Origin: a virus
DNA length: 20,535 nucleotides
Reading direction: 5' to 3' (one strand)
Virus record (IMG/VR): IMGVR_UViG_3300028388_004534
Span: 1-20,535 of that record
Position numbers and translations under genes: made by a program. Shown here piece after piece: positions 1 through 8,172 of the stretch. Numbering within the stretch: the first letter of the stretch is position 1; each line of letters begins with the position of its first letter. The notes beneath the pieces were generated by a model, which was given only the letters and a program-made list of their open reading frames with translations, was not told the DNA's origin and ran no database searches.

Positions 1-1
1 C

Positions 2-1921
2 CCCTACACCATCGGCATCCAGCGGGCCTTCGCTCTTCCAGGCGTTCACCGGGTGGTCTACATCATGGCCACCCAGATGGGCAAGTCGGCCTGCAGCTTC
101 AACGTCATCGGCTGGCGACTGGATGATGATCCGGCACCGGTGATCTATGTCGGTCCAACCCAGTCGAATATCGACAACGTGGTGGAACCCAAGCTCGAAG
201 AGATGCTCAAGTCCGCCCCTTCGCTCTGGTCGAAGATGGCCAAGGGAAAGCGAAGCACCAAACACCACAAGCGGATCTCCGGCGTATCGCTGCGCCTGGG
301 CTGGGCCGGATCGGCCACCGAGCTGGCCTCTGACTCCGCCGCCATCGTCATTGTCGACGAGCTCGACCGCATGGGCAGAGACACCGCTGGGGAGGGCGAT
401 CCCGTGGAACAGGCCGACGCCCGCTCTGGCACCTACCCTGACGGCAAGACCGGCGTCACCTCCACCCCGAAGATCGGCCATGTGGAAGTGATCGAAGAAC
501 CGCGAACCGGCTTCAAGCACTGGGGCGTAGAAAAGCAGGAAAACATCAACTCGCCGATCTGGCGACTGTGGCAAGAGGGGAGCCGCCACGAATGGGCGGT
601 CCCCTGTCCCCACTGCGGCGACTACTTCGTTCCCCGCTTCTCTTTGCTGTGGTGGCCCAAAGGCGCATCGCCCCGCCACGCGAAACAGGAGGCCCGCCTT
701 ACCTGCGAATGCTGCGGCGCCCAGATCGAAGACCAGCGCCGCCAGTGGATGAACCAGCGCGGCGTCTACGTCGCCCCGGGGCAGATCCCGCTGACCTACC
801 AGGACGGCGACACCTGCGCCCACCTGGTCGACCACAACGAAGAGGCAGACCCCGAAACCGAAGTTGGTGGTCGCGGCGTCTTCGCCATCGACTTCGGCAA
901 CGCCAAGCTGCCGCCCGGCGAGACCGACGCCACCTTCTGGGTCTCCGGCCTGTGCAGCTTCAGCCCCAAGAAGACCTACGGCTTTCTCGCCGCCAAATGG
1001 ATCCGGGCGGTTGCCAGCGCCGAGCCCGAGCGCATCCAGGCGGTGATCAACACCGACTTCGGCGAACTCTTCCGAATCAAGGGCGACGCCCCGGACTGGC
1101 AATCGGTACAGAACTGCGCCTTACCCAGCCTCAAACCGGGCAGCGTCCCCGACTGGGTACGCCTCATCACCGCCGGTGCCGATGTGCAGAAGGATCGCAT
1201 CGAATACGTCGTGCGTGGCTGGGGTCCGGGCATGGCCTCGGTACTGCTGGAAGAGGATGTGCTGATGGGTGCCACCGATCAGCACGATGTCTGGCACCAG
1301 TTGGGTGACCTGCTCGACCACGAATGGGGCGGCCTGCGCATCGCCCGCATGGGGGTGGACTCCGGCTACCGCGCCAACATGGCCTACGACTTCTGCCTGA
1401 TCCACGCCAATGCCATCGCCCTCAAGGGGCGCGACAAGCTCGACAAGGTATTCAACTCGGTGCTGATCGACCTCGACAAGGACGGCCACACCATCAAGAA
1501 CGGCATCCGGCTCTGGCACTTCAATACCGACATCGCCAAATCCTTCGTCCATGGGCGCATCCGCTGGATGAACGATCAGCTCGCCGAGGTTCCCAGGGAG
1601 GCCCGCGCGCATCAGCTTGAACAGCTCAACGGTGAACCCGGCGCCTGGCTGCTGTTCGATGGCATCAGCGAAGACTACTGCAAACAGATCGTCGCCGAGC
1701 AGCGGGTCTCCAAGCCCTCCGGTGGGATCCTCTGGGTGGCCCATGGCGACAACCACAAGCTCGACGCCGAGGGCATGGCCTATGTCACCGCCCGCACCCT
1801 GGGCGCCGGGCGACGCTCCAATCGCATGCGAAGCGCCCCGGAAGAGCCCGATGCCAAACCGGCCCCACGCAAGCGACCCAACAAACGCCGGCGGCAATTC
1901 AGCCGCGGCATCAACGGATAG
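2..1921 (+). CDS. Phage terminase large subunit, GpA family (5' end outside window)
   Basis: This is the ATPase/nuclease that pumps DNA into the prohead and cuts concatemers, as lambda gpA does. The frame is open from base 2, so the true start lies upstream; a start at 53 would delete conserved sequence (PYTIGIQRAF) just before the ATPase motif. Numbering from the codon at 53, a Walker A-like ATQMGKS is at residues 6-12 and a Walker B-like VIVDELD at 99-105. Two CxxC pairs follow (CPHC 185-188, CECC 218-221), the zinc-knuckle pattern common in GpA proteins. A nuclease-like region begins TAGADVQKDR with D376, then D435 in GVDSGYR, and a C-terminal DNHKLDAE. The C terminus is a basic tail (RKRPNKRRRQ). 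It is followed after six bases by a gpW-like gene and then the portal gene. The family is clear; the missing N terminus should hold the small-subunit contact. Confidence 0.96.
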   Translation, partial: PYTIGIQRAFALPGVHRVVYIMATQMGKSACSFNVIGWRLDDDPAPVIYVGPTQSNIDNVVEPKLEEMLKSAPSLWSKMAKGKRSTKHHKRISGVSLRLGWAGSATELASDSAAIVIVDELDRMGRDTAGEGDPVEQADARSGTYPDGKTGVTSTPKIGHVEVIEEPRTGFKHWGVEKQENINSPIWRLWQEGSRHEWAVPCPHCGDYFVPRFSLLWWPKGASPRHAKQEARLTCECCGAQIEDQRRQWMNQRGVYVAPGQIPLTYQDGDTCAHLVDHNEEADPETEVGGRGVFAIDFGNAKLPPGETDATFWVSGLCSFSPKKTYGFLAAKWIRAVASAEPERIQAVINTDFGELFRIKGDAPDWQSVQNCALPSLKPGSVPDWVRLITAGADVQKDRIEYVVRGWGPGMASVLLEEDVLMGATDQHDVWHQLGDLLDHEWGGLRIARMGVDSGYRANMAYDFCLIHANAIALKGRDKLDKVFNSVLIDLDKDGHTIKNGIRLWHFNTDIAKSFVHGRIRWMNDQLAEVPREARAHQLEQLNGEPGAWLLFDGISEDYCKQIVAEQRVSKPSGGILWVAHGDNHKLDAEGMAYVTARTLGAGRRSNRMRSAPEEPDAKPAPRKRPNKRRRQFSRGING

Positions 1922-1927
1922 AGCCGC

Positions 1928-2164
1928 ATGGCCATCAAGACCTACACCCAACAACTCGAAGAAGTGCAGGCCGCCATCAGCGAAGTGCTGAGCATGGGCC
2001 AGGAAAACCGCGGCGTGGATGCGCAGGCCCTGGTACGTGCCCGCCTGGACGCCCTCCAGCGTCGCGAACAGTACCTCCGACCGCTGGCTCAGAAAGAGGC
2101 CCTGAGCGCCTCCGGCCGTCGCGGCAAACGCCGCATCGCCTACGTGGTACCAACCAATGGGTAA
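1928..2164 (+). CDS. Small gpW-like head-tail joining protein
   Basis: This is a 78-residue basic, mostly helical protein in the slot that lambda gene W occupies, between terminase and portal. Lambda W is a 68-residue head-completion protein that caps the portal after packaging. The sequence begins with a helix (TYTQQLEEVQAAISEVLSMG), has a short turn, then a second helix (ALVRARLDALQRREQYLRPL), and ends in a basic stretch (SGRRGKRR). That two-helix layout with a YTxQLxEVQxAI opening recurs in small phage proteins at this position. The stop overlaps the portal start by eight bases, so translation is probably coupled. The role is inferred from position and size; the fold match to gpW is not proven. 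Confidence 0.75.
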   Translation: MAIKTYTQQLEEVQAAISEVLSMGQENRGVDAQALVRARLDALQRREQYLRPLAQKEALSASGRRGKRRIAYVVPTNG

Positions 2165-3758
2165 CCTGATCAACAACGCCCTGGCGGCGATCGCCCCCAA
2201 GGCCGCCCTGGAACGCGAACTGGCCAGCCAGCGCTACAAGGCGCTGGCCAATCTCACCGGATCGGAGACTCGCTGGCGCGGCGCCTCACGCACCCTGCGC
2301 AGCCTGCGCGGCTGGATCCCCGGCCTCGGCTCCGGCAAGTCCGACCTGCCCGAGGGCGAAAAGCGCACCCTGGCGGCACGTTCGCGAGACGCCTTTCGCA
2401 ACCAGCCCATCGCCCGAGCGGCGATCATGCGCTCGCGCACCGCCATCGTCGGCACCGGCCTGCGCCCCTCCGCCTCGGTGGACTGGAAGACCCTGGGCAT
2501 CAGCGAAGAGCAGGGCAAGGAACTCAACCGCACCATCGACCGCCACTGGCGGCTCTATGCCAACGATCCGCGGGAATGCGACGCCGAGGCCACTCTCAAC
2601 GCCTACCAGCTGCAATCCCTGGCGCTGGTGTCCAGCATGCTCGCCGGCGACTGCTTTGGTCTGACCCCCTTCAAGAAGCGCCCCGGCTGCATCTTCGGCA
2701 CCAAGCTCCAGCTCATCGACGGCGCCCGGGTCAGTAATCCCGACCACCAGGCCGATACCGATACCCTGATCAACGGCATCCAGCTCGATGCCCTGGGCGG
2801 CCCGGTGATCTACCACATCGCCTCCAGCCACCCGAGCGATCCGCCCAGCGCCGGCAACCTCACCACCTGGAAACCGGTGCGCGTGTTCGGCCAGCGCACC
2901 GGCGTGCGCCGCGCCCTGCACATCTGGAACGACAAGGCCGACATCGGCGCGGTACGCGGCGCGCCTTTTCTCGCGCCCATCCTGGAGCCGCTGGCCAAGC
3001 TCGAACAGTACAGCCAGGCCGAACTTACCGCCGCCGTGGTGGCCGGCATGTTCACCGTCTTCATCGAGCGCGACAGTGAATCCCACGAGGACCCCAACGA
3101 CCCCCTCGAGGAGCTCGAATCCGGCGAAGATGAAAACGTCCCCCTGGAAGAGGGCGAGATCGCCCTGGGCAACGGCGCGGTGGTCGGGCTCGATGCCGGC
3201 GAAAAGGCCAACACCGCCAACCCGGGCCGCCCCAACGCCAACTACGAAGGCTTCTTCTTCGCCATCATCAAGGAGATCGGCGCGGCGCTGGAGATCCCCG
3301 CCGAAGAGCTGCTGCTCTACTACTCCTCCAGCTACAGCGCCGCCCGCGCCGCCATGCTCCAGGCCTGGCGCTTCTACACCACCCGTCGGCAATGGCTCGT
3401 CACCCAGCTCGCCGACCCCTGGCGCGCCATCTGGTTCGACGAACTGGTCGCCAGCGGCAAGATCCCCGTCACCGGCTATACCGACCCCATCCGGCGTGCC
3501 GCCTACCAGCGTGTGACCTGGACCGGCCCGGCGCGGGGCGCGATCGACGAACTGAAAGAGGCCAAGGCAGCCCGGGAGATGATCGCCGGTCGCCTCTCCA
3601 ACCGTCGCATCGAGACCCAGCGGATGCTTGGCGAGGATTGGGACGTGGTGGCCGAGGGATTGGCTGACGAAGAGGAATTCCTGCGGGACAAAGGAATTCA
3701 GGAGAGTGCGAAGACCGCCAATAAGCCCGAAACAACTAGCGGTGAAGAGGTGGAGTAA
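2157..3758 (+). CDS. Portal protein, lambda gpB family
   Basis: This 533-residue protein should form the dodecameric ring at one head vertex through which DNA enters and to which the connector binds. The N-terminal region carries the usual signature: SRDAFRNQPIARAAIMRSRTAIVGTGLRPS at about residues 75-104, followed by the LNRTIDRHWRLYANDP segment. The middle has the ILEPLAKLEQYSQAELTAAVVAG stretch and the C-terminal half has AALEIPAEELLLYYSSSYSAARAAMLQAWRFYTTRR, all typical of lambda-family portals; length is also typical. The start at 2157 lies inside the preceding gene and lacks a clear Shine-Dalgarno sequence, consistent with coupled translation. The C-terminal tail is acidic. It is followed by a terminator-like hairpin and then the protease gene. 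Confidence 0.95.
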   Translation: MGNLINNALAAIAPKAALERELASQRYKALANLTGSETRWRGASRTLRSLRGWIPGLGSGKSDLPEGEKRTLAARSRDAFRNQPIARAAIMRSRTAIVGTGLRPSASVDWKTLGISEEQGKELNRTIDRHWRLYANDPRECDAEATLNAYQLQSLALVSSMLAGDCFGLTPFKKRPGCIFGTKLQLIDGARVSNPDHQADTDTLINGIQLDALGGPVIYHIASSHPSDPPSAGNLTTWKPVRVFGQRTGVRRALHIWNDKADIGAVRGAPFLAPILEPLAKLEQYSQAELTAAVVAGMFTVFIERDSESHEDPNDPLEELESGEDENVPLEEGEIALGNGAVVGLDAGEKANTANPGRPNANYEGFFFAIIKEIGAALEIPAEELLLYYSSSYSAARAAMLQAWRFYTTRRQWLVTQLADPWRAIWFDELVASGKIPVTGYTDPIRRAAYQRVTWTGPARGAIDELKEAKAAREMIAGRLSNRRIETQRMLGEDWDVVAEGLADEEEFLRDKGIQESAKTANKPETTSGEEVE

Positions 3759-3815
3759 CCACAGTTCTCCACGTGTTACTAAAAACGTTCACCGGTTGAC
3801 ATTTCAGAAATCACC

Positions 3816-3837
3816 AACCCGCCGAGGCGGGTTTTTT
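3816..3837 (+). terminator. Rho-independent-terminator-like hairpin before the protease gene
   Basis: AACCCGCC (3816-3823) pairs with GGCGGGTT (3826-3833) across a GA loop and is followed by a run of six T (3832-3837). It lies 58 bases after the portal stop and only 18 bases before the protease start, leaving no room for a promoter. The hairpin plus the trailing ATTGCC closely matches the ones before 13566 and 16595. It looks like a terminator or attenuator inside the operon. Confidence 0.75.
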
Positions 3838-3855
3838 ATTGCCCGCAAGAAACCC

Positions 3856-5181
3856 ATGAACAGAGCCCTCGACCACATCCTATCCCAGCCCTGGGCGATC
3901 CAGCCTGACTGGCTTGAGGTTATCTCCGGCATCGCCCAGCGTGAGGGTGATATTCACGCGGTCATGGATCAGCGGGAACAGCGCTTCGAGGCGCTGGATG
4001 CCATGCCCGGTGATCGGCTGGAAGGGGCCACCCGGGTGCGGGTGCGCGATGGCGTGGCGATCGTTCAGGCCATCGGCCCGCTGATCCGCTACGGCAACCT
4101 GTTCAGCATGGTTTCGGGTACCCAGTCGTTGCAGATGCTGGCCCAGGACTTCCGCACCGCCCTCGAGTCCCCCGAGGTGCAGGCGATCATCCTCTACGCC
4201 GATGGCCCCGGCGGGCAGGCGGCGGGGATCCACGAGTTCGCCAACCAGGTCTTCGACGCCCGCGCCGGTGACAAACCGGTGGTCGCCTACGTCGCCGGCA
4301 TGGCGGCATCGGCCCACTACTGGTTCACCTCTGCCGCCTCCGAGATCGTTATCGACGCCACCGCCGAGCTGGGCAGTATCGGCGTGGTGTTCGGCTACAC
4401 CGATTACAGCGAGGCGGACAAGAAGGCTGGGCGCAAGCGCATTGAGGTGGTCTCCAGCCGCGCGCCCCTCAAGCGCGCCGCCCCAACCGAGGAAAAGGGT
4501 CTGCAGGAGATCCAGGCCCGCGCCAACGCCATCGAGGAGGTGTTTCTCCAATCCGTCGCCCGCAACCGTGGCGTGACCGTCGAGACCGTGGCATCCGACT
4601 TCGGCCAGGGCGGCATTCTGGTGGGGCAGGCCGCCGTAGAGGCCGGTATCGCCGACCGCCTGGGCGACTTCGAGAGTTTACTCACCGAACTGGCCGGTTC
4701 CGCCAGCAATCACCAGAGGAGCTACTTCATGTCGAAGAGCAACCACGGCGCACCGGCCGCCGAAAAGACCGGGACCGTAACCTTGGAGGCTTCGCCGATC
4801 ACCGTCGAATCCGTCAAGTTCGAGTCTCCAGAAGTGGCAGCTGCCCTGATCAAGGAGGGCGAGGATAAACAAGCGGCGGCTTATGGAGAGATCAAGAAGT
4901 CTGGCGAGGATATTCAGTCCGAAGCCACCAAGGCCGAACGCACCCGCATCTCCACCATCCTCGACCTCGCCGGTGCGAATCTCAGCGATGAGACCGCCAA
5001 GGCGATCAAGGATGGCGACACCCCCGAGGCCTACGCCATGGCCGCCATGAAGGCCGCGCGGGAGCGGGGCGTCTCCCTGACGGACATCGCCGCCGACTCC
5101 ACCGAAGCCCCGCCCGATCCCAAGGGCAACCAAGAAGCCAGTGCATCCGCCCTGTGGGATGCGTCCATTCCAAAGGAGTAA
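3856..5181 (+). CDS. S49-family prohead protease with C-terminal scaffold part (lambda gpC-like)
   Basis: This 441-residue serine protease is expected to process proteins inside the prohead. The start at 3856 is chosen because the frame further upstream crosses the terminator hairpin and the end of the portal gene; its ribosome site (AAGAAA) is weak. The ClpP/SppA fold is seen in YADGPGG (114-120), then VAGMAASAHYW with the likely nucleophile S152, then ELGSIGVVFGYTDYSEADKKAG. K206 in SSRAPLK aligns by eye with the presumed general-base lysine of gpC (SGSHK). The protease domain ends near residue 285 (GIADRLGDFESLL). The rest is charged and low in hydrophobics, and can also be made separately from an internal start at 4729. 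The stop overlaps the ribosome site (AAAGGAG) of the decoration gene. Confidence 0.92.
   Translation: MNRALDHILSQPWAIQPDWLEVISGIAQREGDIHAVMDQREQRFEALDAMPGDRLEGATRVRVRDGVAIVQAIGPLIRYGNLFSMVSGTQSLQMLAQDFRTALESPEVQAIILYADGPGGQAAGIHEFANQVFDARAGDKPVVAYVAGMAASAHYWFTSAASEIVIDATAELGSIGVVFGYTDYSEADKKAGRKRIEVVSSRAPLKRAAPTEEKGLQEIQARANAIEEVFLQSVARNRGVTVETVASDFGQGGILVGQAAVEAGIADRLGDFESLLTELAGSASNHQRSYFMSKSNHGAPAAEKTGTVTLEASPITVESVKFESPEVAAALIKEGEDKQAAAYGEIKKSGEDIQSEATKAERTRISTILDLAGANLSDETAKAIKDGDTPEAYAMAAMKAARERGVSLTDIAADSTEAPPDPKGNQEASASALWDASIPKE
4715..4721 (+). promoter_or_regulatory. Internal ribosome binding site for the nested scaffold gene
   Basis: AGAGGAG lies seven bases before an in-frame ATG at 4729, inside the protease gene. 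It is stronger than the site of the full-length protein. Its placement, exactly where the protease domain ends, indicates that it drives internal initiation. Confidence 0.75.
4729..5181 (+). CDS. Nested in-frame scaffold protein (lambda Nu3-like)
   Basis: This 150-residue product shares its frame and stop with the protease gene. Lambda makes its scaffold Nu3 the same way, from an internal start in gene C. Here the ATG follows a strong Shine-Dalgarno sequence and opens MSKSNHGAPAAEKTG, resembling the Ser/Thr/Ala-rich opening of Nu3. The body is acidic and helical (AAALIKEGEDKQAAAYGEIKK), then has a conserved-looking ERTRISTILDLAGANLSDE stretch comparable to the ENSRIMGIL region of lambda C/Nu3. 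It ends with a Pro/Ala-rich tail. It would assemble with capsid subunits and then be degraded. Internal initiation is inferred from sequence, not measured; the same residues also exist as the tail of the protease. Confidence 0.78.
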   Translation: MSKSNHGAPAAEKTGTVTLEASPITVESVKFESPEVAAALIKEGEDKQAAAYGEIKKSGEDIQSEATKAERTRISTILDLAGANLSDETAKAIKDGDTPEAYAMAAMKAARERGVSLTDIAADSTEAPPDPKGNQEASASALWDASIPKE

Positions 5182-5187
5182 GCCACC

Positions 5188-5826
5188 ATGCCTCTCTATG
5201 CAACCGAACAGAATCACGCCGGCGAATACATCGTCGAAGAGCGTTCCGTCAATTTCTGCCGCGAGTCGGTACGGCTGGCGGCGGGCAACAACCTGCAAGC
5301 CGGTGCGGTGCTGGGACAGATCGCCAACGCCAACACGGTGGCAGCCGATGCTGGCAATACCGGAGACGGTTCGGCATCCGCCGTCACCCTGGGGCCGGAC
5401 GCCATCAACGGCGTCTACACCGTGACCTGCACCGCGGCGGCGGCCAATGGCGGGACCTTTTCCGTGGTGGATCCCAATGGCAACGCCCTGGCCGATCTCA
5501 CCGTCGGCGTCGCCTACCTCTCCAGTCACATCAACCTGACGATCTCCGACGGCGCCACCGACTTCGCCGCGGGAGACGCCTTTACCGTCGATGTGGTGCT
5601 GGGTGAGTACGCCGAACTCGACCCGGCGGCCAGCGACGGTACTGAGAGTGCCGCCGCCATCCTGTTCGACGCGGTGGATGCCTCTGCCGAAGAGCAGGAC
5701 GCGGTGATCACCTCCCGAGATACCGTCGTCAACGAGCAGGAGCTGGTGTGGCCTGACGGCATTACCGAGGCCCAGAAGGCAACCGCCCTGGGGCAGCTCA
5801 AGACCAAGGGCATCATCGCCCGCTGA
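5188..5826 (+). CDS. Head decoration protein, lambda gpD family, with inserted domain
   Basis: This 212-residue protein has gpD features at both ends: an N-terminal arm (YATEQNHAGEYIVEE), a RLAAGNNLQAGAVLGQI segment, and a C-terminal AAAILFDAVDASAEEQDAVITSRDTVV and LVWPDGIT. Lambda gpD is 110 residues and binds capsid three-fold sites to stabilise the expanded head. The extra length is an insertion at about residues 58-136, rich in Gly/Ala/Thr and predicted beta (GVYTVTCTAAAANGGTFSVVD, then VGVAYLSSHINLTISDG). The ribosome site AAAGGAG at 5172-5178 is nine bases before the start. It lies between the scaffold/protease and capsid genes, as in lambda. The family call is firm; the function of the insert is unknown. 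Confidence 0.9.
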   Translation: MPLYATEQNHAGEYIVEERSVNFCRESVRLAAGNNLQAGAVLGQIANANTVAADAGNTGDGSASAVTLGPDAINGVYTVTCTAAAANGGTFSVVDPNGNALADLTVGVAYLSSHINLTISDGATDFAAGDAFTVDVVLGEYAELDPAASDGTESAAAILFDAVDASAEEQDAVITSRDTVVNEQELVWPDGITEAQKATALGQLKTKGIIAR

Positions 5827-5841
5827 TAGAGGAGAACGATC

Positions 5842-6870
5842 ATGCCTTTTTCCGATATTTTCAACGCCAACGCATTCCATCTGGTGGAGATGACCGCGGC
5901 GGTCAACAAGGTCCCGTTTAAGCCCTCTCGCCTTGGCGAGCTGGGCATCTTTACCCCTCGCCCGCTGCGCACCGAGGTGGTTGGCATCGAGGAGCAGGAG
6001 GGCACTCTCTCCCTGATCCAGACCTCGCCGCGCGGTGCTCCGCTTGCCCAGCGCAAGAACGAGAAGCGCAAGGTACGCTACTTTCAGACCAACCGCATCG
6101 CCAAGCAGGATCATATCGAATCCTCCGAGCTGCAGTTCGTTCGCGAGTTCAACACCGATGGGCAGGTCAAGGCGCTGGTCTCCGAGATGGCGCGACGCAT
6201 GTCCGGTCCCGCAGGACTGGTGTCTGAGGTGGAACTGACCTGGGAGAGTCATCGCATGGGCGCGGTGCAGGGCAAGGTGCTTGATGCCGATGGCTCGGTC
6301 ATCATCGACTGGTTCGACGAGTGGGGCATTACAGAGCCCGCACTGATCGACTTCGACCTGGATAACGCCTCCCCAGCAAGCGGGGCACTGCGCAAGAAAT
6401 GCCAGCAGGTGGTGCGCACCATGGAAAAGGCTGCGAAGGGGGCGCGCTATGGCGTAGTGCATGGCCTTTGTGGTGAGGCCTTCTGGGACGACCTGATCGC
6501 CCACCCCGAGGTGCGGGAGACCTACAAGAACTGGGTTGCCGCTGCCGAACTTCGTGGCAGCTACGATAACGAGTCGTTCTACTTCGGCGGCATCCTGTTC
6601 GAGCGCTACCGCGGCACAGATGACGGCTCAACCGTCGCGGTAAATGCCGACCACTGCCGCTTCTTCCCAGGAGGCTCCGGCAATGGCGTGTTCGAGGTCG
6701 CTCTGAGCCCAGGCGAGTCGTTCTCGCAGATCGGCGCCATGGGTCAGCCGCTTTACTCCATGGTCGTTCCGGATCGGGAGCGCGATATGTGGGTAGATCT
6801 GGAGGTGTACAGCTATCCGCTGTTCATCTGCAAACGTCCCGAGATGCTGCTGCGTGGCAAGCGGACCTGA
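5842..6870 (+). CDS. Major capsid protein, lambda gpE family
   Basis: This 342-residue protein has the length of lambda gpE (341) and builds the head shell. Visible signatures include an N-terminal FHLVEMTAAVNKVPFKPSRLGELGIF, the TLSLIQTSPRGAPLAQRKNEKRKVRYFQTNRIA region, the RRMSGPAGLVSEVELTWESHRMGAVQGKVLDADG segment, and a C-terminal YSYPLFICKRPEMLL, all familiar in gpE homologues. The ribosome site AGAGGAGA (5828-5835) lies six bases upstream. The stop overlaps the next start as ATGA. No truncation or frameshift is seen. Confidence 0.95.
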   Translation: MPFSDIFNANAFHLVEMTAAVNKVPFKPSRLGELGIFTPRPLRTEVVGIEEQEGTLSLIQTSPRGAPLAQRKNEKRKVRYFQTNRIAKQDHIESSELQFVREFNTDGQVKALVSEMARRMSGPAGLVSEVELTWESHRMGAVQGKVLDADGSVIIDWFDEWGITEPALIDFDLDNASPASGALRKKCQQVVRTMEKAAKGARYGVVHGLCGEAFWDDLIAHPEVRETYKNWVAAAELRGSYDNESFYFGGILFERYRGTDDGSTVAVNADHCRFFPGGSGNGVFEVALSPGESFSQIGAMGQPLYSMVVPDRERDMWVDLEVYSYPLFICKRPEMLLRGKRT

Positions 6871-7187
6871 TGACAACCCACGCTGAAAGGATGGCCAAGG
6901 TGGTGGAGAGCAATCTCGCCACCTTTGGCGAACCCGTCACCCTCACGGTCGGCGGCGTGGACTACCCGGTCACCGGGCTTCCACGCCTCGACCACGCGGG
7001 CGCGCGGGTTAGCCGAATGGATCTGGAGGTCTTCACCCCCGCGGTGCTCATTCGCACCGAGGATGCCGAGACCAGCGGCGTGGAGCTGGGCGCGGAGGTA
7101 TTGATTCGTGGCCGGTCCTACCGCGTCACCGAAGACCCCAAGCCCGACGGCCACGGCCTCACCGAACTCACCCTGCAGGAGGCCTGA
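6870..7187 (+). CDS. Probable head-tail joining protein
   Basis: This 105-residue protein begins at the ATG that overlaps the capsid stop (ATGA at 6870). It occupies the place of lambda FII, a 117-residue head-tail connector component. It has a helical N terminus (HAERMAKVVESNLATFG) followed by a beta-rich body (VTLTVGGVDYPVTGLP, FTPAVLIRTEDAE, GAEVLIRGRSYRVTEDPKPDGHGLTELTLQEA). The final strand pattern, RGRSYRV then LTELTL, is common in FII-like and related connector proteins. The end overlaps the next gene by one base in TGATG, and AGGAGG at 7177-7182 serves that gene. The assignment rests on gene order, size and pattern. Confidence 0.75.
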   Translation: MTTHAERMAKVVESNLATFGEPVTLTVGGVDYPVTGLPRLDHAGARVSRMDLEVFTPAVLIRTEDAETSGVELGAEVLIRGRSYRVTEDPKPDGHGLTELTLQEA

Positions 7188-7711
7188 TGCTGCTCACCTT
7201 CGAACTCGATGGCGTGCGCGAGACCGTGGCCGCCCTGCTGGAGACCCAGCCCGCGGCCAAACGGGCGGCGGTGCGCGCCACCAACAAGACCCTGAACTGG
7301 TTATCCACCCAGGTCGCCCGCGAGGTGGCCGCGCAGTACGACGTGCCGGTGCGGGCCATCAAGGCCCACCGGGTCTATACCCGACTCGCCACTCAGAAGA
7401 CCCTGCAGGGCGAACTCTGGATGGGCATCAACCCCATCCGCTCCGGCTACCTCAAGCCGCTGCGTCAGATGAAGCGGGGGGCGAGAGCCCGCAGCCACTT
7501 CTTCGAGGGCGGTTTCGTGGCCACGATGGCCAGCGGCCACCGCGGCATCTTCCAGCGCTCTGGGAAGTCCCGGCTGCCGATCTATGAAGCCACCGTCGAG
7601 ATCGGCAACGCCGGTGACTACGCCCACCTCGAAGGCGATGCCGAACAGCGCCTCGATACGGTGCTGGCCCAGGAGCTCAACTACGAACTCAACGTGAAGG
7701 GCAACCGCTGA
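7187..7711 (+). CDS. Minor tail protein Z-like / HK97 gp10-like connector-tail protein
   Basis: This 174-residue protein has the pattern of prophage minor tail protein Z: an N-terminal beta/helix (FELDGVRETVAALLETQPAAKRAAVRATNKTLNWLSTQVAREVAAQYDVPVRAIK), a GELWMGINPIRSGYLKPL segment, then RSHFFEGGFVATMASGHRGIFQRSGKSRLPIYEATVEIG. The GHRGIFxR(S)GKSRLPI motif is characteristic. Lambda Z acts at the head-proximal end of the tail. The ribosome site AGGAGG is four bases before the start codon. The stop overlaps the next start in TGATG. The length and motif make the family likely; the exact structural position is inferred. Confidence 0.85.
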   Translation: MLLTFELDGVRETVAALLETQPAAKRAAVRATNKTLNWLSTQVAREVAAQYDVPVRAIKAHRVYTRLATQKTLQGELWMGINPIRSGYLKPLRQMKRGARARSHFFEGGFVATMASGHRGIFQRSGKSRLPIYEATVEIGNAGDYAHLEGDAEQRLDTVLAQELNYELNVKGNR

Positions 7712-8160
7712 TGGACAACCTGCACGCCTATTCGCCCGCCATCATTGCTCGCCTGGAGGAGCAGTGCGGGTACCTCAGCCAGGGCGGAATATTCACCACC
7801 ATCGGATCGTCCCGGCTGCTGTTGGGAGAACGGACCCCGCTTCGGATGTCGCCCGCGGTGTTCGTGCAGATGCCGGATGCCGCCATGGAAGGCAAGGCCA
7901 GCCTCAACCTGGAAGAGCGCCAGGACTGGTCCCTGGTGATGCTGGTCGGCCGCTACAAGCCGAACAGCAAGGACGAATACACCGATGTGGAGATCGGCGA
8001 AATGATCTTCGCCGTAATCCAGGCACTCATGCCCCCATGGAAGCCGGGAGACCGGCATCTCTTCTACTACCGCGACCGCAGCGTTCTGGAGAACCCCCTC
8101 GGCTGGGTCGAGGTGGTTCTGAACTTCGAAATCAAGGCCACCGTGCCTTATCCAATCTAG
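7711..8160 (+). CDS. Probable tail terminator (gpU-position) protein
   Basis: This 149-residue protein lies between the Z-like and tail tube genes, where lambda has gpU, which caps the tail tube and joins it to the head. It starts with a helix (YSPAIIARLEEQCGYLSQGG). Beta strands follow (LRMSPAVFVQMPDAA, WSLVMLVGRYKPNS), then a helix (DVEIGEMIFAVIQALMPPW) and a last strand pair (LGWVEVVLNFEIKATVPYPI). That alpha/beta order fits tail terminators and also Mu gp37-like proteins. It overlaps the preceding stop in TGATG. I do not recognise a diagnostic motif, so the role is inferred from position and shape. Confidence 0.65.
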   Translation: MDNLHAYSPAIIARLEEQCGYLSQGGIFTTIGSSRLLLGERTPLRMSPAVFVQMPDAAMEGKASLNLEERQDWSLVMLVGRYKPNSKDEYTDVEIGEMIFAVIQALMPPWKPGDRHLFYYRDRSVLENPLGWVEVVLNFEIKATVPYPI

Positions 8161-8172
8161 GGAGAACCCGCT

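Noticed and set aside
3796-3820. TTGACA at 3796-3801 as a -35 promoter element before the protease gene.
   Set aside because: At 17 bases downstream the sequence is the G+C-rich terminator stem, with no -10 box, and the hairpin would lie between it and the gene.
3628-3855. Extension of the protease gene upstream to an ATG at 3628.
   Set aside because: It would overlap the end of the portal gene and run through the terminator hairpin; the added sequence has no protease-like character and 3856 gives the normal start.
6789-6869. Upstream start at 6789 for the head-tail joining gene.
   Set aside because: It would overlap the capsid gene by over 80 bases; the ATGA start at 6870 fits the spacing used throughout the operon.
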